Positions 37,833 to 47,557 of a DNA stretch of 55,810 bases are shown here, one piece after another. The notes under the pieces are model-generated. The model ran no database searches. It had not been told where the DNA came from and saw only the letters and a list, made by a program, of their open reading frames with translations. Where the stretch lies: the NCBI GenBank assembly GCA_037388825.1, contig JARRJV010000005.1:33001-88810 (forward strand), written 5' to 3'. Made by a program: the position numbers and the translations under genes. The DNA comes from Acidiferrobacteraceae bacterium. GTDB lineage: Bacteria > Pseudomonadota > Gammaproteobacteria > Acidiferrobacterales > JAJDNE01. Every line of letters begins with the position of its first letter. Position 1 is the stretch's first letter.

Positions 37833-39845
37833 TCAGTGGCCGCGAAGCGGGCCCCGCCATGGACGCACGCGAAGTCCCCGCACCTTCCGTCTCAGTTCGC
37901 GAAGCTGGTCCGCGCCGCCGCCGTCGCCATAGCGCAGACGGATGTACAAATCCGTGATCGCCCTTACGTTGGCCGATAGCTCCGGGCGCTGTTTTGCAAC
38001 CCGATTCGCGTAATCGCTCGCACCTTCCCAGCGATGGCGCACCAGACCCAGGCGGGCGAGCTTGCGGCAATAGCGTTCGTAGATGGCGAGTACCGGATCG
38101 CGTACCCGCCCCCGGCCCATCAACCACAGCATTGCCAGGGCAAGCAGGACCACGGCGCTGATCATTCCCGCCAGCTTGCCCAGCCAGGTCGGAGTGAGCA
38201 TGCCAATCGTGCGTAGCAGTTGGTCCTGTTGATCCTCACCGTAGTCCGAAACCCAGCGATACCATTGAAGGTTCACCATGTCCCAGTACATGCGCGTCGA
38301 TGCCCACAGGCGCTGCACGAGGGTGCTGCGAATCGCGCGAGTGAGGGCGTCGCCCGAGAGCTGGCCCAAAGGCAGGCCTTCGCTGCGCAGGCGACGGATC
38401 GCGTCCATTCCGAGTTCGATTCGCTCCGGCGCCACCGCGGCCGTGGGGTCCACCCGTACCCAGCCCCGGTTTGGCAGCCACGCCTCCGCCCAGGCGTGGG
38501 CATCGGATTGGCGCACGAGGTAGTAGTTGCCGGTCTCGTTGTATTCCCCGCCCTGGTAGCCGGCAACGACGCGAGCCGGGATCCCGGCGGCGCGCATCAG
38601 AATGACGAAGCTCGTGGCATAGTGTTCGCAATAGCCTTCCCGGCTGTCGAACAGGAACTGGTCCACCGGATTCTCGCCCAGGAGTGGCGGCGTCAAGGTG
38701 TATACGAATCCCTGATTGTGAAAATAGGCCAGCGCCTTCTCTATCACGCCGTCGTCGCTGCCCGTCTCCTGGCGCCAGCGCCGTGCCAGGTCGCGCACTC
38801 TCGCCGTGGTATTCGGCGGCAGCTGAAGGCCCGCGCGTCGTTCGCCGGGGGAAAGAGGCCCGCGACGGTACTGGGTTTGGGATGCCATGGAGTAGCGTAG
38901 GCGTTTGCTGATCGGACTCGTGGTGCGCAAGAGATAGTCGCCCAGGCGCCGCGCGTTCGCCGGAACCGACAGTGGTCGATCGAGCGCCACCAGCCACCGT
39001 TTGTTGGTCGGCTCCAGGGTCACCGTGTAGTGATACACCGTGCCGGATTTCCGGCTTGGCCCCTTGTTGGCCCGAAAGCGTGTTCCTATGTGCCAGTTGT
39101 GGCCATCGGAATTCCACAAGACGAATGCGCGCCAATACAGTCGTTGCGGCGGGGGACGAGCGCCCTCGAACTCGACACGAAAGGCCGGTTCGTCGGACTG
39201 ACTGAGGCGGTTGATGCTACCCGGGCGCAACTCTTCACTCAGCCCGGTGGATGCGCCAAAGGCATCGGGCGGCAGTCCCCACAGGCCGCCCTGAATCCTT
39301 GGAAATAGCACGTACATCACAATCATGAGCGGCGCCGCCTTGAGCAACAGGCCGGCGACCAGACGAAGATCGGCCCGCCACGGTCGCGGGTGGCGCAGAT
39401 TCAGCTGTACCAATGCCTGGGTGCACAGGGCGGCTGAGGCCACCATGTAGGCACCCTGGACCAGCGACTGGGAATAGAGGAAATCCGTGGCAACGACCAG
39501 GTAGAGCAGGAATACCGTCACCATGTAATCGCGCAGCCCGCGCGACTCAATGAATTTCAGGCCCGTCAGCAGCAACAGCATGGCGGTCCCCGGGTCACGC
39601 CCGAGCAGCGTGCCATATTCGCGAAACACGGCCGCGGCAAGCAACAGCGCCAGCGCAGTGCGGACGACCAGACCCGGGCGGTACCAGCCCCGGTGGATAG
39701 CGGCATAGCACCAGGCCAGGAGGGCGGCAAACACGATGGTTATCCAGACAGGGAGGCGGAGCGCGTGGGGAACCACGGCGAACCCCGCGGCGATCACAAT
39801 CCAGGAAAGGGCGCCGGGTCGCGGGTTGTTGTGGGTCTGGTTCAC
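37833..39845 (-). CDS. TgpA-like transmembrane transglutaminase-domain protein
   Basis: A 670-residue inner-membrane protein of the TgpA family. About six hydrophobic segments fill residues 10-190 (DUF3488), a periplasmic transglutaminase core follows, with catalytic Cys in REGYCEHYATSF and then SDAHAWAEAW and DPTAAVAP supplying His and Asp, and a late membrane segment (VVLLALAMLWLMG) precedes a cytoplasmic tail. Its start overlaps the DUF58 gene by 4 bases, so translation is probably coupled. The substrate is unknown; TgpA is essential in P. aeruginosa. It lies between mnmE and mnmG on the opposite strand. Confidence 0.92.
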   Translation of the reverse strand: MNQTHNNPRPGALSWIVIAAGFAVVPHALRLPVWITIVFAALLAWCYAAIHRGWYRPGLVVRTALALLLAAAVFREYGTLLGRDPGTAMLLLLTGLKFIESRGLRDYMVTVFLLYLVVATDFLYSQSLVQGAYMVASAALCTQALVQLNLRHPRPWRADLRLVAGLLLKAAPLMIVMYVLFPRIQGGLWGLPPDAFGASTGLSEELRPGSINRLSQSDEPAFRVEFEGARPPPQRLYWRAFVLWNSDGHNWHIGTRFRANKGPSRKSGTVYHYTVTLEPTNKRWLVALDRPLSVPANARRLGDYLLRTTSPISKRLRYSMASQTQYRRGPLSPGERRAGLQLPPNTTARVRDLARRWRQETGSDDGVIEKALAYFHNQGFVYTLTPPLLGENPVDQFLFDSREGYCEHYATSFVILMRAAGIPARVVAGYQGGEYNETGNYYLVRQSDAHAWAEAWLPNRGWVRVDPTAAVAPERIELGMDAIRRLRSEGLPLGQLSGDALTRAIRSTLVQRLWASTRMYWDMVNLQWYRWVSDYGEDQQDQLLRTIGMLTPTWLGKLAGMISAVVLLALAMLWLMGRGRVRDPVLAIYERYCRKLARLGLVRHRWEGASDYANRVAKQRPELSANVRAITDLYIRLRYGDGGGADQLRELRRKVRGLRVRPWRGPLRGH

Positions 39846-40804
39846 GGCCGGGCCTCAAACAGGGCCAGCGCCTCAAGACACTTGTGCCGATGGTCCGGCC
39901 CGCCTCCGGGCGCGATCGTGTTGTCGGGCAGGCGCAGGCCATAGAGCATGCCACCGGTTTCGGCGTCGAGGACCCAGCGGCACAGGACGCTCAGGCGTGT
40001 TTCCGTATCCAGGCCATCCAGTTCTTCCCAGTCCAGCCAGACGGACTCCCTGCGGTCGCCGCCGAATCGCTTGGTCTGCAGCGGTTGTCCACGGGCCACC
40101 GCCTTCCAGTCCACGTGTCGGGGCGAATCACCGGGCTGGTAATCGCGCACACCAATGAAGTCGTCCCCTTCCGGCCGCAGGCCGGCATCGCGTTTGCGTT
40201 CCGCGTCGCCCCGCGTGCGCAGGGGCTGGCGCCCGGCCGGCCGGGGATATACGAGGCAATGGTGGTCGATGCGCACACGCCGCGACCAGGAGTAAAACAG
40301 GCCCACGGGGAACTGTGTCGAAACACCGACCTCCGGCATGGCCAGCCAGCCGCGCTGCCGGGTCGGGACTTCAATGCCGACCAGCCGTTGGCCGTCGGCG
40401 TCAATGTCCACCGTCGCGGCCCGTGCACCCGCGTGCTCCACCGCCTCTTCCAGGCGCGCGCCAGATCCGGGATTGTCCAGGCATACCTGGAACACGGCGC
40501 GTTCGCCGGCGAACACCGGGGCGCAGGGGCCGGCGGTGATGTGCAGGCCGAGAAGGTTGCGGTGGGTGTAAAGCATCGATACCACGGCCATGCCTGAGAG
40601 CAGAAAGGTCAGGCCATAGACCAGGCCGTTCTCATAGTTGATGCCGGCCAACAGCATGACAAACAGTACCATGGCAAACAGCATTCCCTGGCGCGTGGGC
40701 AGCATGTAGAGCCGCCTTCGGTCGAGGATTGCCTCCGTCTTCGCGACAAGCGGCGGTCTCATGGAGAGCACCGCGTCCCGGGCGCTCCGAATCCGCGGCC
40801 TCAT
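39842..40804 (-). CDS. DUF58 domain-containing protein
   Basis: A 320-residue protein with an N-terminal pair of hydrophobic segments (about residues 39-80) and the DUF58 block VRDYQPGDSPRHVDWKAVARG. These proteins are linked to MoxR ATPases in complex-assembly modules. Overlaps MoxR upstream and TgpA downstream by 4 bases each. Exact role unknown. Confidence 0.9.
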   Translation of the reverse strand: MRPRIRSARDAVLSMRPPLVAKTEAILDRRRLYMLPTRQGMLFAMVLFVMLLAGINYENGLVYGLTFLLSGMAVVSMLYTHRNLLGLHITAGPCAPVFAGERAVFQVCLDNPGSGARLEEAVEHAGARAATVDIDADGQRLVGIEVPTRQRGWLAMPEVGVSTQFPVGLFYSWSRRVRIDHHCLVYPRPAGRQPLRTRGDAERKRDAGLRPEGDDFIGVRDYQPGDSPRHVDWKAVARGQPLQTKRFGGDRRESVWLDWEELDGLDTETRLSVLCRWVLDAETGGMLYGLRLPDNTIAPGGGPDHRHKCLEALALFEARP

Positions 40805-41745
40805 GGAATCGGGACGGACTCGATCAGGTGGCGAACGAGGGCGTTTCCCGACTCCCCGTCGGCCGTGTGCAGGCGGTGCGACATCACGCTTGTGGCCACC
40901 GCCTGCAGATCTTCGGGCAGAACCAGACCACGGCCCTCGATCAGGGCCCAGGCGCGTGCCGCCTGAATCAGGCCCAGCCCGGCGCGGGGAGAAAGCCCGC
41001 TGGTGAAGTTCTTGTCGCTGCGGGTGGCTGCCAGCAGGTCCTGTACATATTCCAGCAAGGCATCACTTACAGTTACCCGGGATACTTGGGCCTGCAGCGC
41101 AAGCAACTGCGATGCAGTCATTGCCGGTTTGGCGTTGCGGTAGATTTCCCTACGGTCGCCGCCGGTGAGCAGTTCGCGCTCCGCCGCCCGATCGGGGAAA
41201 CCCATTTCGATGCGCATAAGGAAACGATCCAGCTGCGATTCGGGCAAGGGAAACGTTCCCACGAGATGATGGGGATTCTGGGTGGCGATCACGAAGAAGG
41301 GTTGTGGCAAGGGGTAGGTTTCGCCGTCGGCCGTCACCTGGCGCTCTTCCATGGCTTCCAGCAGGGCGCTTTGGGCCTTGGGCGTGGCACGATTGATCTC
41401 GTCGGCAAGCACCACCTGCGCGAAGATCGGCCCCGGGTGAAAGCGAAACCCGCCCTGGTCCGGCTCATACACAGATACACCAATAATATCGGCCGGAAGC
41501 AGATCACTGGTGAACTGGATGCGATGGAACTGTGCCCCGGTGACGGCGGCCAGGGCGTGGGCCAGGGTGGTCTTGCCCATACCCGGCAGGTCTTCAATCA
41601 GCAGGTGGCCTCCCGCCAGCAGGCAGGCCAGGGACAAACGGATCTGTTCCGGTTTGCCAAGAATGATTTCGTCCAGGGCCTGCAGGGCGGCGCGAATCTG
41701 GTTTCGGGCGGAATTCGGGGCTGCGGTCGCGGCGGTCTGGCTCAT
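40801..41745 (-). CDS. MoxR-family AAA+ ATPase
   Basis: A 314-residue AAA+ ATPase with Walker A in EDLPGMGKTTLAHALA, Walker B in VVLADEINRATPKAQSALLEAMEE, and sensor FFVIATQNP. MoxR ATPases act as chaperone-like remodelers for partner proteins such as the DUF58 and transglutaminase neighbours. I chose the ATG at 41745 (MSQTAATAAPNSARNQI), because the upstream in-frame extension (to 42060) is not MoxR-like and runs through the next gene. First gene of the TgpA module. Confidence 0.9.
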   Translation of the reverse strand: MSQTAATAAPNSARNQIRAALQALDEIILGKPEQIRLSLACLLAGGHLLIEDLPGMGKTTLAHALAAVTGAQFHRIQFTSDLLPADIIGVSVYEPDQGGFRFHPGPIFAQVVLADEINRATPKAQSALLEAMEERQVTADGETYPLPQPFFVIATQNPHHLVGTFPLPESQLDRFLMRIEMGFPDRAAERELLTGGDRREIYRNAKPAMTASQLLALQAQVSRVTVSDALLEYVQDLLAATRSDKNFTSGLSPRAGLGLIQAARAWALIEGRGLVLPEDLQAVATSVMSHRLHTADGESGNALVRHLIESVPIP

Positions 41746-41947
41746 GGTTCCCTCGACGGAGTCTCGGATGGTTGCAGGCGATACGCTGTAAACTGTAGTC
41801 GATAAGCGGTGCATTGGGAAAACTTCCGGCCTGTCATCGCCCAGTTCGGTCTGGTACATTTCGTCGCTGTCGGGCGGGCACCGCAAATCCGCCGGCACGG
41901 GCGGCGAATTGTTCGCCGAAATCCCAGAGCAAAACGAGGACATTGCC

Positions 41948-42370
41948 ATGAACAAGATTTTGATCGCTGGCGCGATGGCGCTCCTGATGGCGCCTGGCCT
42001 GGCCAGCGCGGGCAACAGCGGTTTCAGCGTCGGTGCAGGCCTGGGCAGTTTCTCCGTCAAAGGGACCAGTCATACGGGTTGGGTGATTGACGGCGCCTAT
42101 GCCATCGACCGTCATGGAACCATCAACGTGGACCTGCACCAGGACAGCTTCACCGGGGTTTCGTATCGTTACTACTTCGACCGCGCGTACAATCGGGTGT
42201 TTCTGGAGGGCGGCATCCTCAGCGGAGCCAATACCACCGATGCGCTCGCCGGTGGCGGCTATGAGGTTGGTGTGGCCCGGGACGTGACCCTGCGTGTCGG
42301 TGCAGGCGTGGTTTTCGATTCAAGCAACACAAACTTCGCCCTGCGCGCGACGGTCAACTTCCTTCCCTGA
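41948..42370 (+). CDS. Small exported beta-barrel-like protein, function unknown
   Basis: A 140-residue protein with a clear signal peptide (MNKILIAGAMALLMAPGLASAG, likely cut after ASA) followed by repeating glycine-rich beta-strand-like segments (GFSVGAGLGSFSVKG, SYRYYFDRAYNRVFLEGG) and a C-terminus ending in NFLP. This looks like a short outer-membrane or periplasmic beta protein, possibly of the OmpA-like or small porin-like sort. No family was recognised with confidence. The ATG follows GAGGACATTGCC, and a strong terminator follows. It faces away from the MoxR gene. Confidence 0.65.
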   Translation: MNKILIAGAMALLMAPGLASAGNSGFSVGAGLGSFSVKGTSHTGWVIDGAYAIDRHGTINVDLHQDSFTGVSYRYYFDRAYNRVFLEGGILSGANTTDALAGGGYEVGVARDVTLRVGAGVVFDSSNTNFALRATVNFLP

Positions 42371-42398
42371 GCGCAAACCGGAACTCCCGGATCCATGA

Positions 42399-42430
42399 GG
42401 GCCGCGGTCGGGAGATCGCGGCCTTTTTGT
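42399..42430 (+). terminator. Rho-independent terminator after the exported beta protein
   Basis: GGCCGCG (42400-42406) and CGCGGCC (42417-42423) form a 7-bp GC stem with a 10-base loop, followed by TTTTTGTTT. Confidence 0.8.
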
Positions 42431-42444
42431 TTCTGCGCCCGGGC

Positions 42445-42473
42445 TGTGGCAAGTCGGCGCTTTTCCTTATAAT
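42445..42473 (+). promoter_or_regulatory. Probable promoter of mnmG
   Basis: A perfect -10 TATAAT (42468-42473) lies 27 bases before the mnmG ATG. A weak -35 TGTGGC (42445-42450) is at 17-base spacing. This gives mnmG its own promoter, separate from mnmE. Confidence 0.55.
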
Positions 42474-42500
42474 GCTTCGCCCTGAAACGCAGGTGCATTC

Positions 42501-44366
42501 ATGGACCACCCCACTGCATACGATGTGATCGTCATCGGCGGCGGCCACGCCGGTACCGAGGCCGCGGCGGCCAGCGCGCGCATGGGTTGTCGCACCCTGC
42601 TGCTCACCCACAACATCGAAACCGTCGGCCAGATGTCCTGCAACCCGGCCATTGGCGGCATCGGCAAGGGCCACCTGGTGCGCGAGATTGATGCGCTGGG
42701 GGGCATCATGGCCCGCGCCGCCGATCGCGCCGGGATCCAGTTCCGAACCCTGAATGCGCGCAAGGGTCCGGCGGTCCGTGCGACCCGCGCCCAGGCCGAC
42801 CGGCTCCTGTACAAGGCGGCGGTGCGCGGCATGCTCGAGCGCCAGCCCGGGCTGGACATCTTTCAGCAATCGGTAGACGACGTCCTCATCGAGGGCGATC
42901 GCGTCACCGGGGTGCTTACCCAGATGGGGCTGCGCTTTCATGGAAAGAGCGTGGTGCTGACCACGGGAACGTTCCTCGGGGGCCGCATCCACGTGGGCCT
43001 CGAGAACTACCAGGGCGGCCGCGCCGGCGACCCTCCCGCCAACACCCTGGCGGCACGTTTGCGCGAACTGCCCCTGCGCGTCGGCCGACTGAAGACCGGA
43101 ACTCCGCCGCGCATCGACGGCCGCACGATCAATTATGATGTTCTGGAAGAGCAACCGGGCGATGATCCGGCGCCGGTGTTTTCCTTTATCGGCGACCGCG
43201 GCGAGCATCCACGCCAGGTGTCCTGCCATATCACGTACACCAACACCGCGACTCACGACTCGATTCGCGCCGGGCTCGACCGTTCGCCGATGTACACGGG
43301 CGTCATCGAGGGCACCGGTCCACGCTATTGTCCGTCGATCGAAGACAAGGTGATGCGTTTCGCCGACCGGGAACGCCACCAGATTTTCGTTGAGCCCGAG
43401 GGACTGGATACCCACGAGGTCTATCCCAACGGCATCAGCACCAGCCTGCCCTTTGATGTGCAACTCGAATTTTTGCGCTCCATCGCCGGGTTCGAGAACG
43501 CCCACATCACCCGTCCGGGGTATGCCATCGAGTACGATTATTTCGATCCGCGAGATCTCAAGCCAACGCTCGAAACCCGTGTCGTGAACGGCCTGTTCTT
43601 CGCCGGCCAGATCAATGGCACCACCGGTTACGAGGAGGCAGCGGCCCAGGGTCTGCTGGCCGGGACCAATGCCGCGCGCCAGGTGCAGGAGGAAGAGCCC
43701 TGGTGGCCGCGACGCGACGAGGCCTACCTGGGCGTGCTGGTAGACGACCTCATCACCCGCGGCACAAGCGAGCCCTACCGGATGTTCACCTCGCGCGCGG
43801 AGTATCGCCTGATGTTGCGCGAGGACAATGCGGACCTGCGGCTGACTGAAAGCGGCCGGCGCCTGGGTCTGGTGGACGACCAGCGCTGGGAGCGGTTCTC
43901 GGGCAAGCGTGAGGCGGTGGAGCACGAACAGGCGCGGTGCGAAACGACCGTGATTCGCGCCGGCTCCGAACCGGCGGAACGAATCGCGGACCTGCTGGAG
44001 CGACCCCTGGTGCGAGACGCCAATCTGACGGAGCTGTTGCGCCGACCCGGGGTCAGCTATGCGCAGCTTGTAGAACGGCTCGGCGGCGGGGTCGCGGACG
44101 AGGATGTGGCCCAACAGGTTGAAGTGCAGGCGAAGTACTCGGGCTATCTGTCGCGCCAGCAGGAGGAGATCGAGCGCCAGCGACGGCACGAGGAAACACG
44201 GTTGCCGGAAGACATGGACTATGAAAACGTGCGTGGACTTTCGGTCGAGGTTCGCCAGAAGCTGGCACAACAGAGGCCCTTCACCTTGGGTCAGGCCGCG
44301 AGGATTTCCGGCATCACGCCGGCGGCGATCTCTCTGCTTCTGGTTCACCTCAAGCGTCGCGCGTGA
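42501..44366 (+). CDS. mnmG: tRNA uridine carboxymethylaminomethyl-modification enzyme MnmG
   Basis: A 621-residue FAD-dependent enzyme, the partner of MnmE in tRNA wobble uridine modification. The FAD motif [12 protein letters not shown], the [20 protein letters not shown] block, [20 protein letters not shown] and the C-terminal [23 protein letters not shown] all match the family. Length is near the usual 629. Followed by a DUF2914 gene on the opposite strand and then rsmG, its usual neighbour. Confidence 0.97.
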   Translation: MDHPTAYDVIVIGGGHAGTEAAAASARMGCRTLLLTHNIETVGQMSCNPAIGGIGKGHLVREIDALGGIMARAADRAGIQFRTLNARKGPAVRATRAQADRLLYKAAVRGMLERQPGLDIFQQSVDDVLIEGDRVTGVLTQMGLRFHGKSVVLTTGTFLGGRIHVGLENYQGGRAGDPPANTLAARLRELPLRVGRLKTGTPPRIDGRTINYDVLEEQPGDDPAPVFSFIGDRGEHPRQVSCHITYTNTATHDSIRAGLDRSPMYTGVIEGTGPRYCPSIEDKVMRFADRERHQIFVEPEGLDTHEVYPNGISTSLPFDVQLEFLRSIAGFENAHITRPGYAIEYDYFDPRDLKPTLETRVVNGLFFAGQINGTTGYEEAAAQGLLAGTNAARQVQEEEPWWPRRDEAYLGVLVDDLITRGTSEPYRMFTSRAEYRLMLREDNADLRLTESGRRLGLVDDQRWERFSGKREAVEHEQARCETTVIRAGSEPAERIADLLERPLVRDANLTELLRRPGVSYAQLVERLGGGVADEDVAQQVEVQAKYSGYLSRQQEEIERQRRHEETRLPEDMDYENVRGLSVEVRQKLAQQRPFTLGQAARISGITPAAISLLLVHLKRRA

Positions 44367-44417
44367 AGCGCGACCCTTCGCTGGCACAATCAGCGCGCCA
44401 GCGAAGGTCGGGCGGAC

Positions 44418-45005
44418 TTACTGCTGCGGAGCTGCCGGCGTCGTGTCCTGGGCCGGGGCTTCGTTTGCCGGCGCCGCATCGGGCGCGGCTTCGGCCGGCG
44501 CTGCCGGTTCAGGCGCCTTCACATAGTCAAAGGTATTGACCGCCAGTGTGGCTCCGGACTGGTCCACGACCGACGCCTTCCACTGCCCGGTCCAGTCGCC
44601 TTCCAGTTGCTTGCTGGAGTACACGCGCCAGCGATTCCCGCCGACCTTGAACGGAACCTCGGCCATGACCTTGCCACCGTGTTCCCAGCGGTGAGTCACG
44701 GTTTCGCCGGCCATGTCCTTGAGCTCGGTGAAGTAGTAGATCTTGTGCTTGTCGTTCTCCAGCGTAGAGACCTTGTCCACGGGTTCGCGGTTTTCGATCT
44801 CCGTGGAGAATGCCGCACGGGCGACGGTGCCGGCGGGCTTGGGTGCGGCTGCGGGCTCCGTGGACGACGCAGCCGCCGGTGCATCGGCAGGCTGGGCGGC
44901 GGGGGCGGCCGTATCCTGAGCCGGGCTGGTCATCGGGTTCGCCTCGTCGGCCAGTGCCGGCGCCGCAATCAATGCAGCCGCAACGAGCAGTGCGATCTTG
45001 TTCAT
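44418..45005 (-). CDS. DUF2914 domain-containing exported protein
   Basis: A 195-residue protein with a signal peptide (MNKIALLVAAALIAAPALADE), an Ala/Pro-rich linker (about residues 28-60), and a DUF2914 domain (about residues 62-165, with YYFTELKDMAGETVTHRWEH) followed by an Ala/Pro tail. The domain is a predicted periplasmic beta-type fold of unknown function. It interrupts the usual mnmG-rsmG arrangement on the opposite strand. Confidence 0.85.
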   Translation of the reverse strand: MNKIALLVAAALIAAPALADEANPMTSPAQDTAAPAAQPADAPAAASSTEPAAAPKPAGTVARAAFSTEIENREPVDKVSTLENDKHKIYYFTELKDMAGETVTHRWEHGGKVMAEVPFKVGGNRWRVYSSKQLEGDWTGQWKASVVDQSGATLAVNTFDYVKAPEPAAPAEAAPDAAPANEAPAQDTTPAAPQQ

Positions 45006-45154
45006 GGTGTGCCTTCCCTCCTATTGATAGTCTTGGCGCAGCCGGCAGGCTCTGCCGGCAGCCGGTGCCCAGCATACGCTGGCGCGCCGACTGCTCAAGC
45101 GGTGCAAGACGAAGGGGGGCGATTGCTGGACAAACGTATTGCAGAGGGCCGGTT

Positions 45155-45814
45155 TTGACCGGCGCAGCGCCGGACTCGACCGAGGCATCCCGCCTGGAGC
45201 AGGGCGCTCTGGCCCTGGGGCTGGCCCTGCCGGCCGAAACGGTGGCGCGGGCCCTGGCCTATCTGGACCTGCTGCAGAAATGGAACCGCAGCTTCAACCT
45301 CACGGCCGTCCGCGAGCGCGAGGCCATGATCACCCACCACCTGCTGGACAGCCTGGCCATTGCCCCCTACGTCACCGGTGAGCGGGTGCTGGATCTCGGC
45401 GCGGGCGCGGGTCTGCCGGGGATTCCTCTGGCCCTGGCCCTGCCCGACTTTCGCTTCGTGCTGCTCGACAGCAATCGCAAGAAGACCCGTTTCCTCGTAC
45501 AGGCGGCGGCGGAGCTGGATCTGGGCAATGTAGAGGTTGTAGCCGCCCGCGCCGAGGATTTCCGGCCTGACACGGGGTTTGACACCATTACCGCGCGCGC
45601 CCTGGGCGGGATCCCGCAGATGATCGCCTGGTCCGGCCGCCTCTTGCGCCCCGGCGGGCGATACCTATTTATGAAGGGCGTTTTTCCGCAAGAGGAGTTG
45701 GAGGACCTTCCGCCTGGCTACCGGCTGGACGAGGTGGCGCGCCTGCGGGTGCCGGGACTCGCAGCCGAGCGCCACCTCGCCGTGATCCGGCCCGCTGACG
45801 GCGGGGCGGATTAA
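45155..45814 (+). CDS. rsmG: 16S rRNA 7-methylguanosine methyltransferase RsmG (GidB)
   Basis: A 219-residue SAM-dependent methyltransferase that methylates G527 of 16S rRNA. The SAM loop VLDLGAGAGLPGIPLALA and the LDLLQKWNRSFNLTAVRERE block match the family. No ATG or GTG precedes the conserved region at a suitable distance, so I use a TTG at 45155 after AGAGGGCCGG, giving about 12 extra residues; this start is uncertain. parA follows 39 bases downstream and the cluster order rsmG-parA-parB is standard. Confidence 0.9.
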   Translation: MTGAAPDSTEASRLEQGALALGLALPAETVARALAYLDLLQKWNRSFNLTAVREREAMITHHLLDSLAIAPYVTGERVLDLGAGAGLPGIPLALALPDFRFVLLDSNRKKTRFLVQAAAELDLGNVEVVAARAEDFRPDTGFDTITARALGGIPQMIAWSGRLLRPGGRYLFMKGVFPQEELEDLPPGYRLDEVARLRVPGLAAERHLAVIRPADGGAD

Positions 45815-45853
45815 GGTATGATTGGCGCGACAGTTTTCACAGGAGTATCCGAA

Positions 45854-46621
45854 ATGGGCAAGGTCATCGCCATCGCCAACCAGAAAGGAGGGGTCGGCAA
45901 GACCACCACCAGCATCAATCTGGCGGCGTCGCTGGTGAAGACGCGCCGCCGGGTCTTGCTGGTCGATATGGACCCGCAGGGAAACGCCACCATGGGGAGC
46001 GGCATCGACAAGTCCTCTATCGGTGTCAGCACCTACGAGGTGTTGATCGGCATCGGTCAGATCGGCGATGCCGTGGTCCACACCGAGGGCGGCTTTGACC
46101 TGGTGCCGGCAAACATCAATCTCGCCGGAGCGGAGATCGAGCTGGTCAACCTGGACCGGCGCGAACGCCGACTGCACAGCGCCCTTGGGGATATCGCGGC
46201 GGACTACGATTTTGTTCTGATCGACTGCCCACCGGCACTCAGCCTGCTGACCATCAACGCGCTGGTCGCGTCGCAGAAAGTCATGATTCCGATGCAGTGT
46301 GAGTACTATGCCCTGGAGGGCCTGTCGGCCCTGCTCGATACCATTCGCCAGGTACGCCAGGCATTCAATCCCAAGCTCGAGATCGAAGGCCTGTTGCGAA
46401 CCATGTACGACCCGCGTAACAACCTCTCCAACGAAGTATCCGCACAGCTGCGCGAACACTTCGGGGACAAGTTGTATCGAACCATAATCCCGCGCAACGT
46501 GCGGCTGGCCGAGGCCCCGAGTTTCGGCAAGGCGGTCATCAGCTACGATCTTCAGTCCAAGGGTGCGCAGGCCTACCTGGCCCTGGCGGGCGAGATCCTG
46601 CGACGCGAGGAGGCGGCCTGA
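45854..46621 (+). CDS. parA: Chromosome-partitioning ATPase ParA
   Basis: A 255-residue deviant-Walker ATPase. Walker A is KGGVGKTTTS at residue 10, with LLVDMDPQGNAT and VLIDCPPALSLLTINAL. It patterns the nucleoid to segregate origin regions with ParB bound at parS. I start at the ATG at 45854 (MGKVIAIANQKGGVG) after AGGAGTATCCGAA; a longer frame to 45818 has no support. It ends in a one-base overlap with parB. Confidence 0.96.
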   Translation: MGKVIAIANQKGGVGKTTTSINLAASLVKTRRRVLLVDMDPQGNATMGSGIDKSSIGVSTYEVLIGIGQIGDAVVHTEGGFDLVPANINLAGAEIELVNLDRRERRLHSALGDIAADYDFVLIDCPPALSLLTINALVASQKVMIPMQCEYYALEGLSALLDTIRQVRQAFNPKLEIEGLLRTMYDPRNNLSNEVSAQLREHFGDKLYRTIIPRNVRLAEAPSFGKAVISYDLQSKGAQAYLALAGEILRREEAA

Positions 46622-47499
46622 TGAGCAAGAAGGCACGCCTGGGGCGCGGCGCCAGCGCGCTGTTTTCCCGCGAGGGGATCGACGATCTCGTCGGTACCAA
46701 GCCGGTGCCCACGGCCGAGACCCTGCGCGATCTGCCCGTGGACGTGCTGCAGCGTGGCAAGTATCAGCCGCGTACCCATATGGACCAGGGCGCACTGGAT
46801 GAATTGGCCGCCTCCATCCGTGCACAGGGTGTGGTCCAGCCCATCGTGGTGCGGCCCGTGGGCGGTGGGCAGTACGAGATCATTGCCGGCGAGCGTCGCT
46901 GGCGCGCAGCCCAGCTGGCCGGGTTGGACAAGGTTCCGGCGGTCATCCGCGACGTTCCGGACGAAACCGCCATCGCGGTTTCCCTGATCGAGAACATTCA
47001 GCGCGAAAACCTCAATCCCATCGAAGAGGCCATGGCCCTGCAGCGTCTGGCGGACGAGTTTCATCTGACACACGAGGAGACCGCCGCCAGTGTCGGTCGC
47101 TCGCGGTCTGCCGTCAGCAACCTGCTGCGCCTGTTGTCACTCAATCCCAATGTGCGGGAGCTGCTGGAAGACGGAACCCTGGATATGGGGCACGGGCGCG
47201 CACTGCTGGCACTGGAAGGAAATGCCCAGAGCACGGCTGCGCGCGAGGTGGTGCGCCGTGCCCTGTCGGTGCGCGAAACGGAGGAATACGTCCGCCGCCT
47301 GGTGGAAGGCAGGAAGACTTCGGCCAAGGGGAAAACGAAAAAGCTCGACCCCGATGTACGCGCCTTGCAGGATGAGCTTGGCGAGCGCCTCGGCGCGAAG
47401 GTGAAGATCCATCAGCGGGCCCGTGGCAAGGGCGGGTCACTGACCATCGAATTCAACAACAACGATGAACTGGACGGCATCCTGTCCCATTTCCGCTAA
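46621..47499 (+). CDS. parB: Chromosome-partitioning protein ParB
   Basis: A 292-residue CTPase/DNA-binding protein with the N-terminal LGRGASALFS start, the arginine-rich GERRWRAAQLAG block, a central helix-turn-helix (TAASVGRSRSAVSNLLRLL) and a C-terminal dimerisation region. It binds parS and spreads from it. Two matching parS-like sites lie inside recF in this same window. The stop of parA shares a base with its start codon. Confidence 0.96.
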   Translation: MSKKARLGRGASALFSREGIDDLVGTKPVPTAETLRDLPVDVLQRGKYQPRTHMDQGALDELAASIRAQGVVQPIVVRPVGGGQYEIIAGERRWRAAQLAGLDKVPAVIRDVPDETAIAVSLIENIQRENLNPIEEAMALQRLADEFHLTHEETAASVGRSRSAVSNLLRLLSLNPNVRELLEDGTLDMGHGRALLALEGNAQSTAAREVVRRALSVRETEEYVRRLVEGRKTSAKGKTKKLDPDVRALQDELGERLGAKVKIHQRARGKGGSLTIEFNNNDELDGILSHFR

Positions 47500-47557
47500 T
47501 GTCGCCGAAACGGTTACACTTGGGTTATTGTCCCGCCTGACGGGGAGGCTTTGATCG

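Noticed and set aside
42354-44387. Open frame of 677 codons antisense to mnmG
   Set aside because: Shadow of mnmG, which has complete motifs.
45124-45158. Possible 11-codon leader peptide (TTG start) just before rsmG
   Set aside because: Short, with a rare start and no ribosome site. Its stop overlaps the rsmG TTG, but this is not enough evidence.
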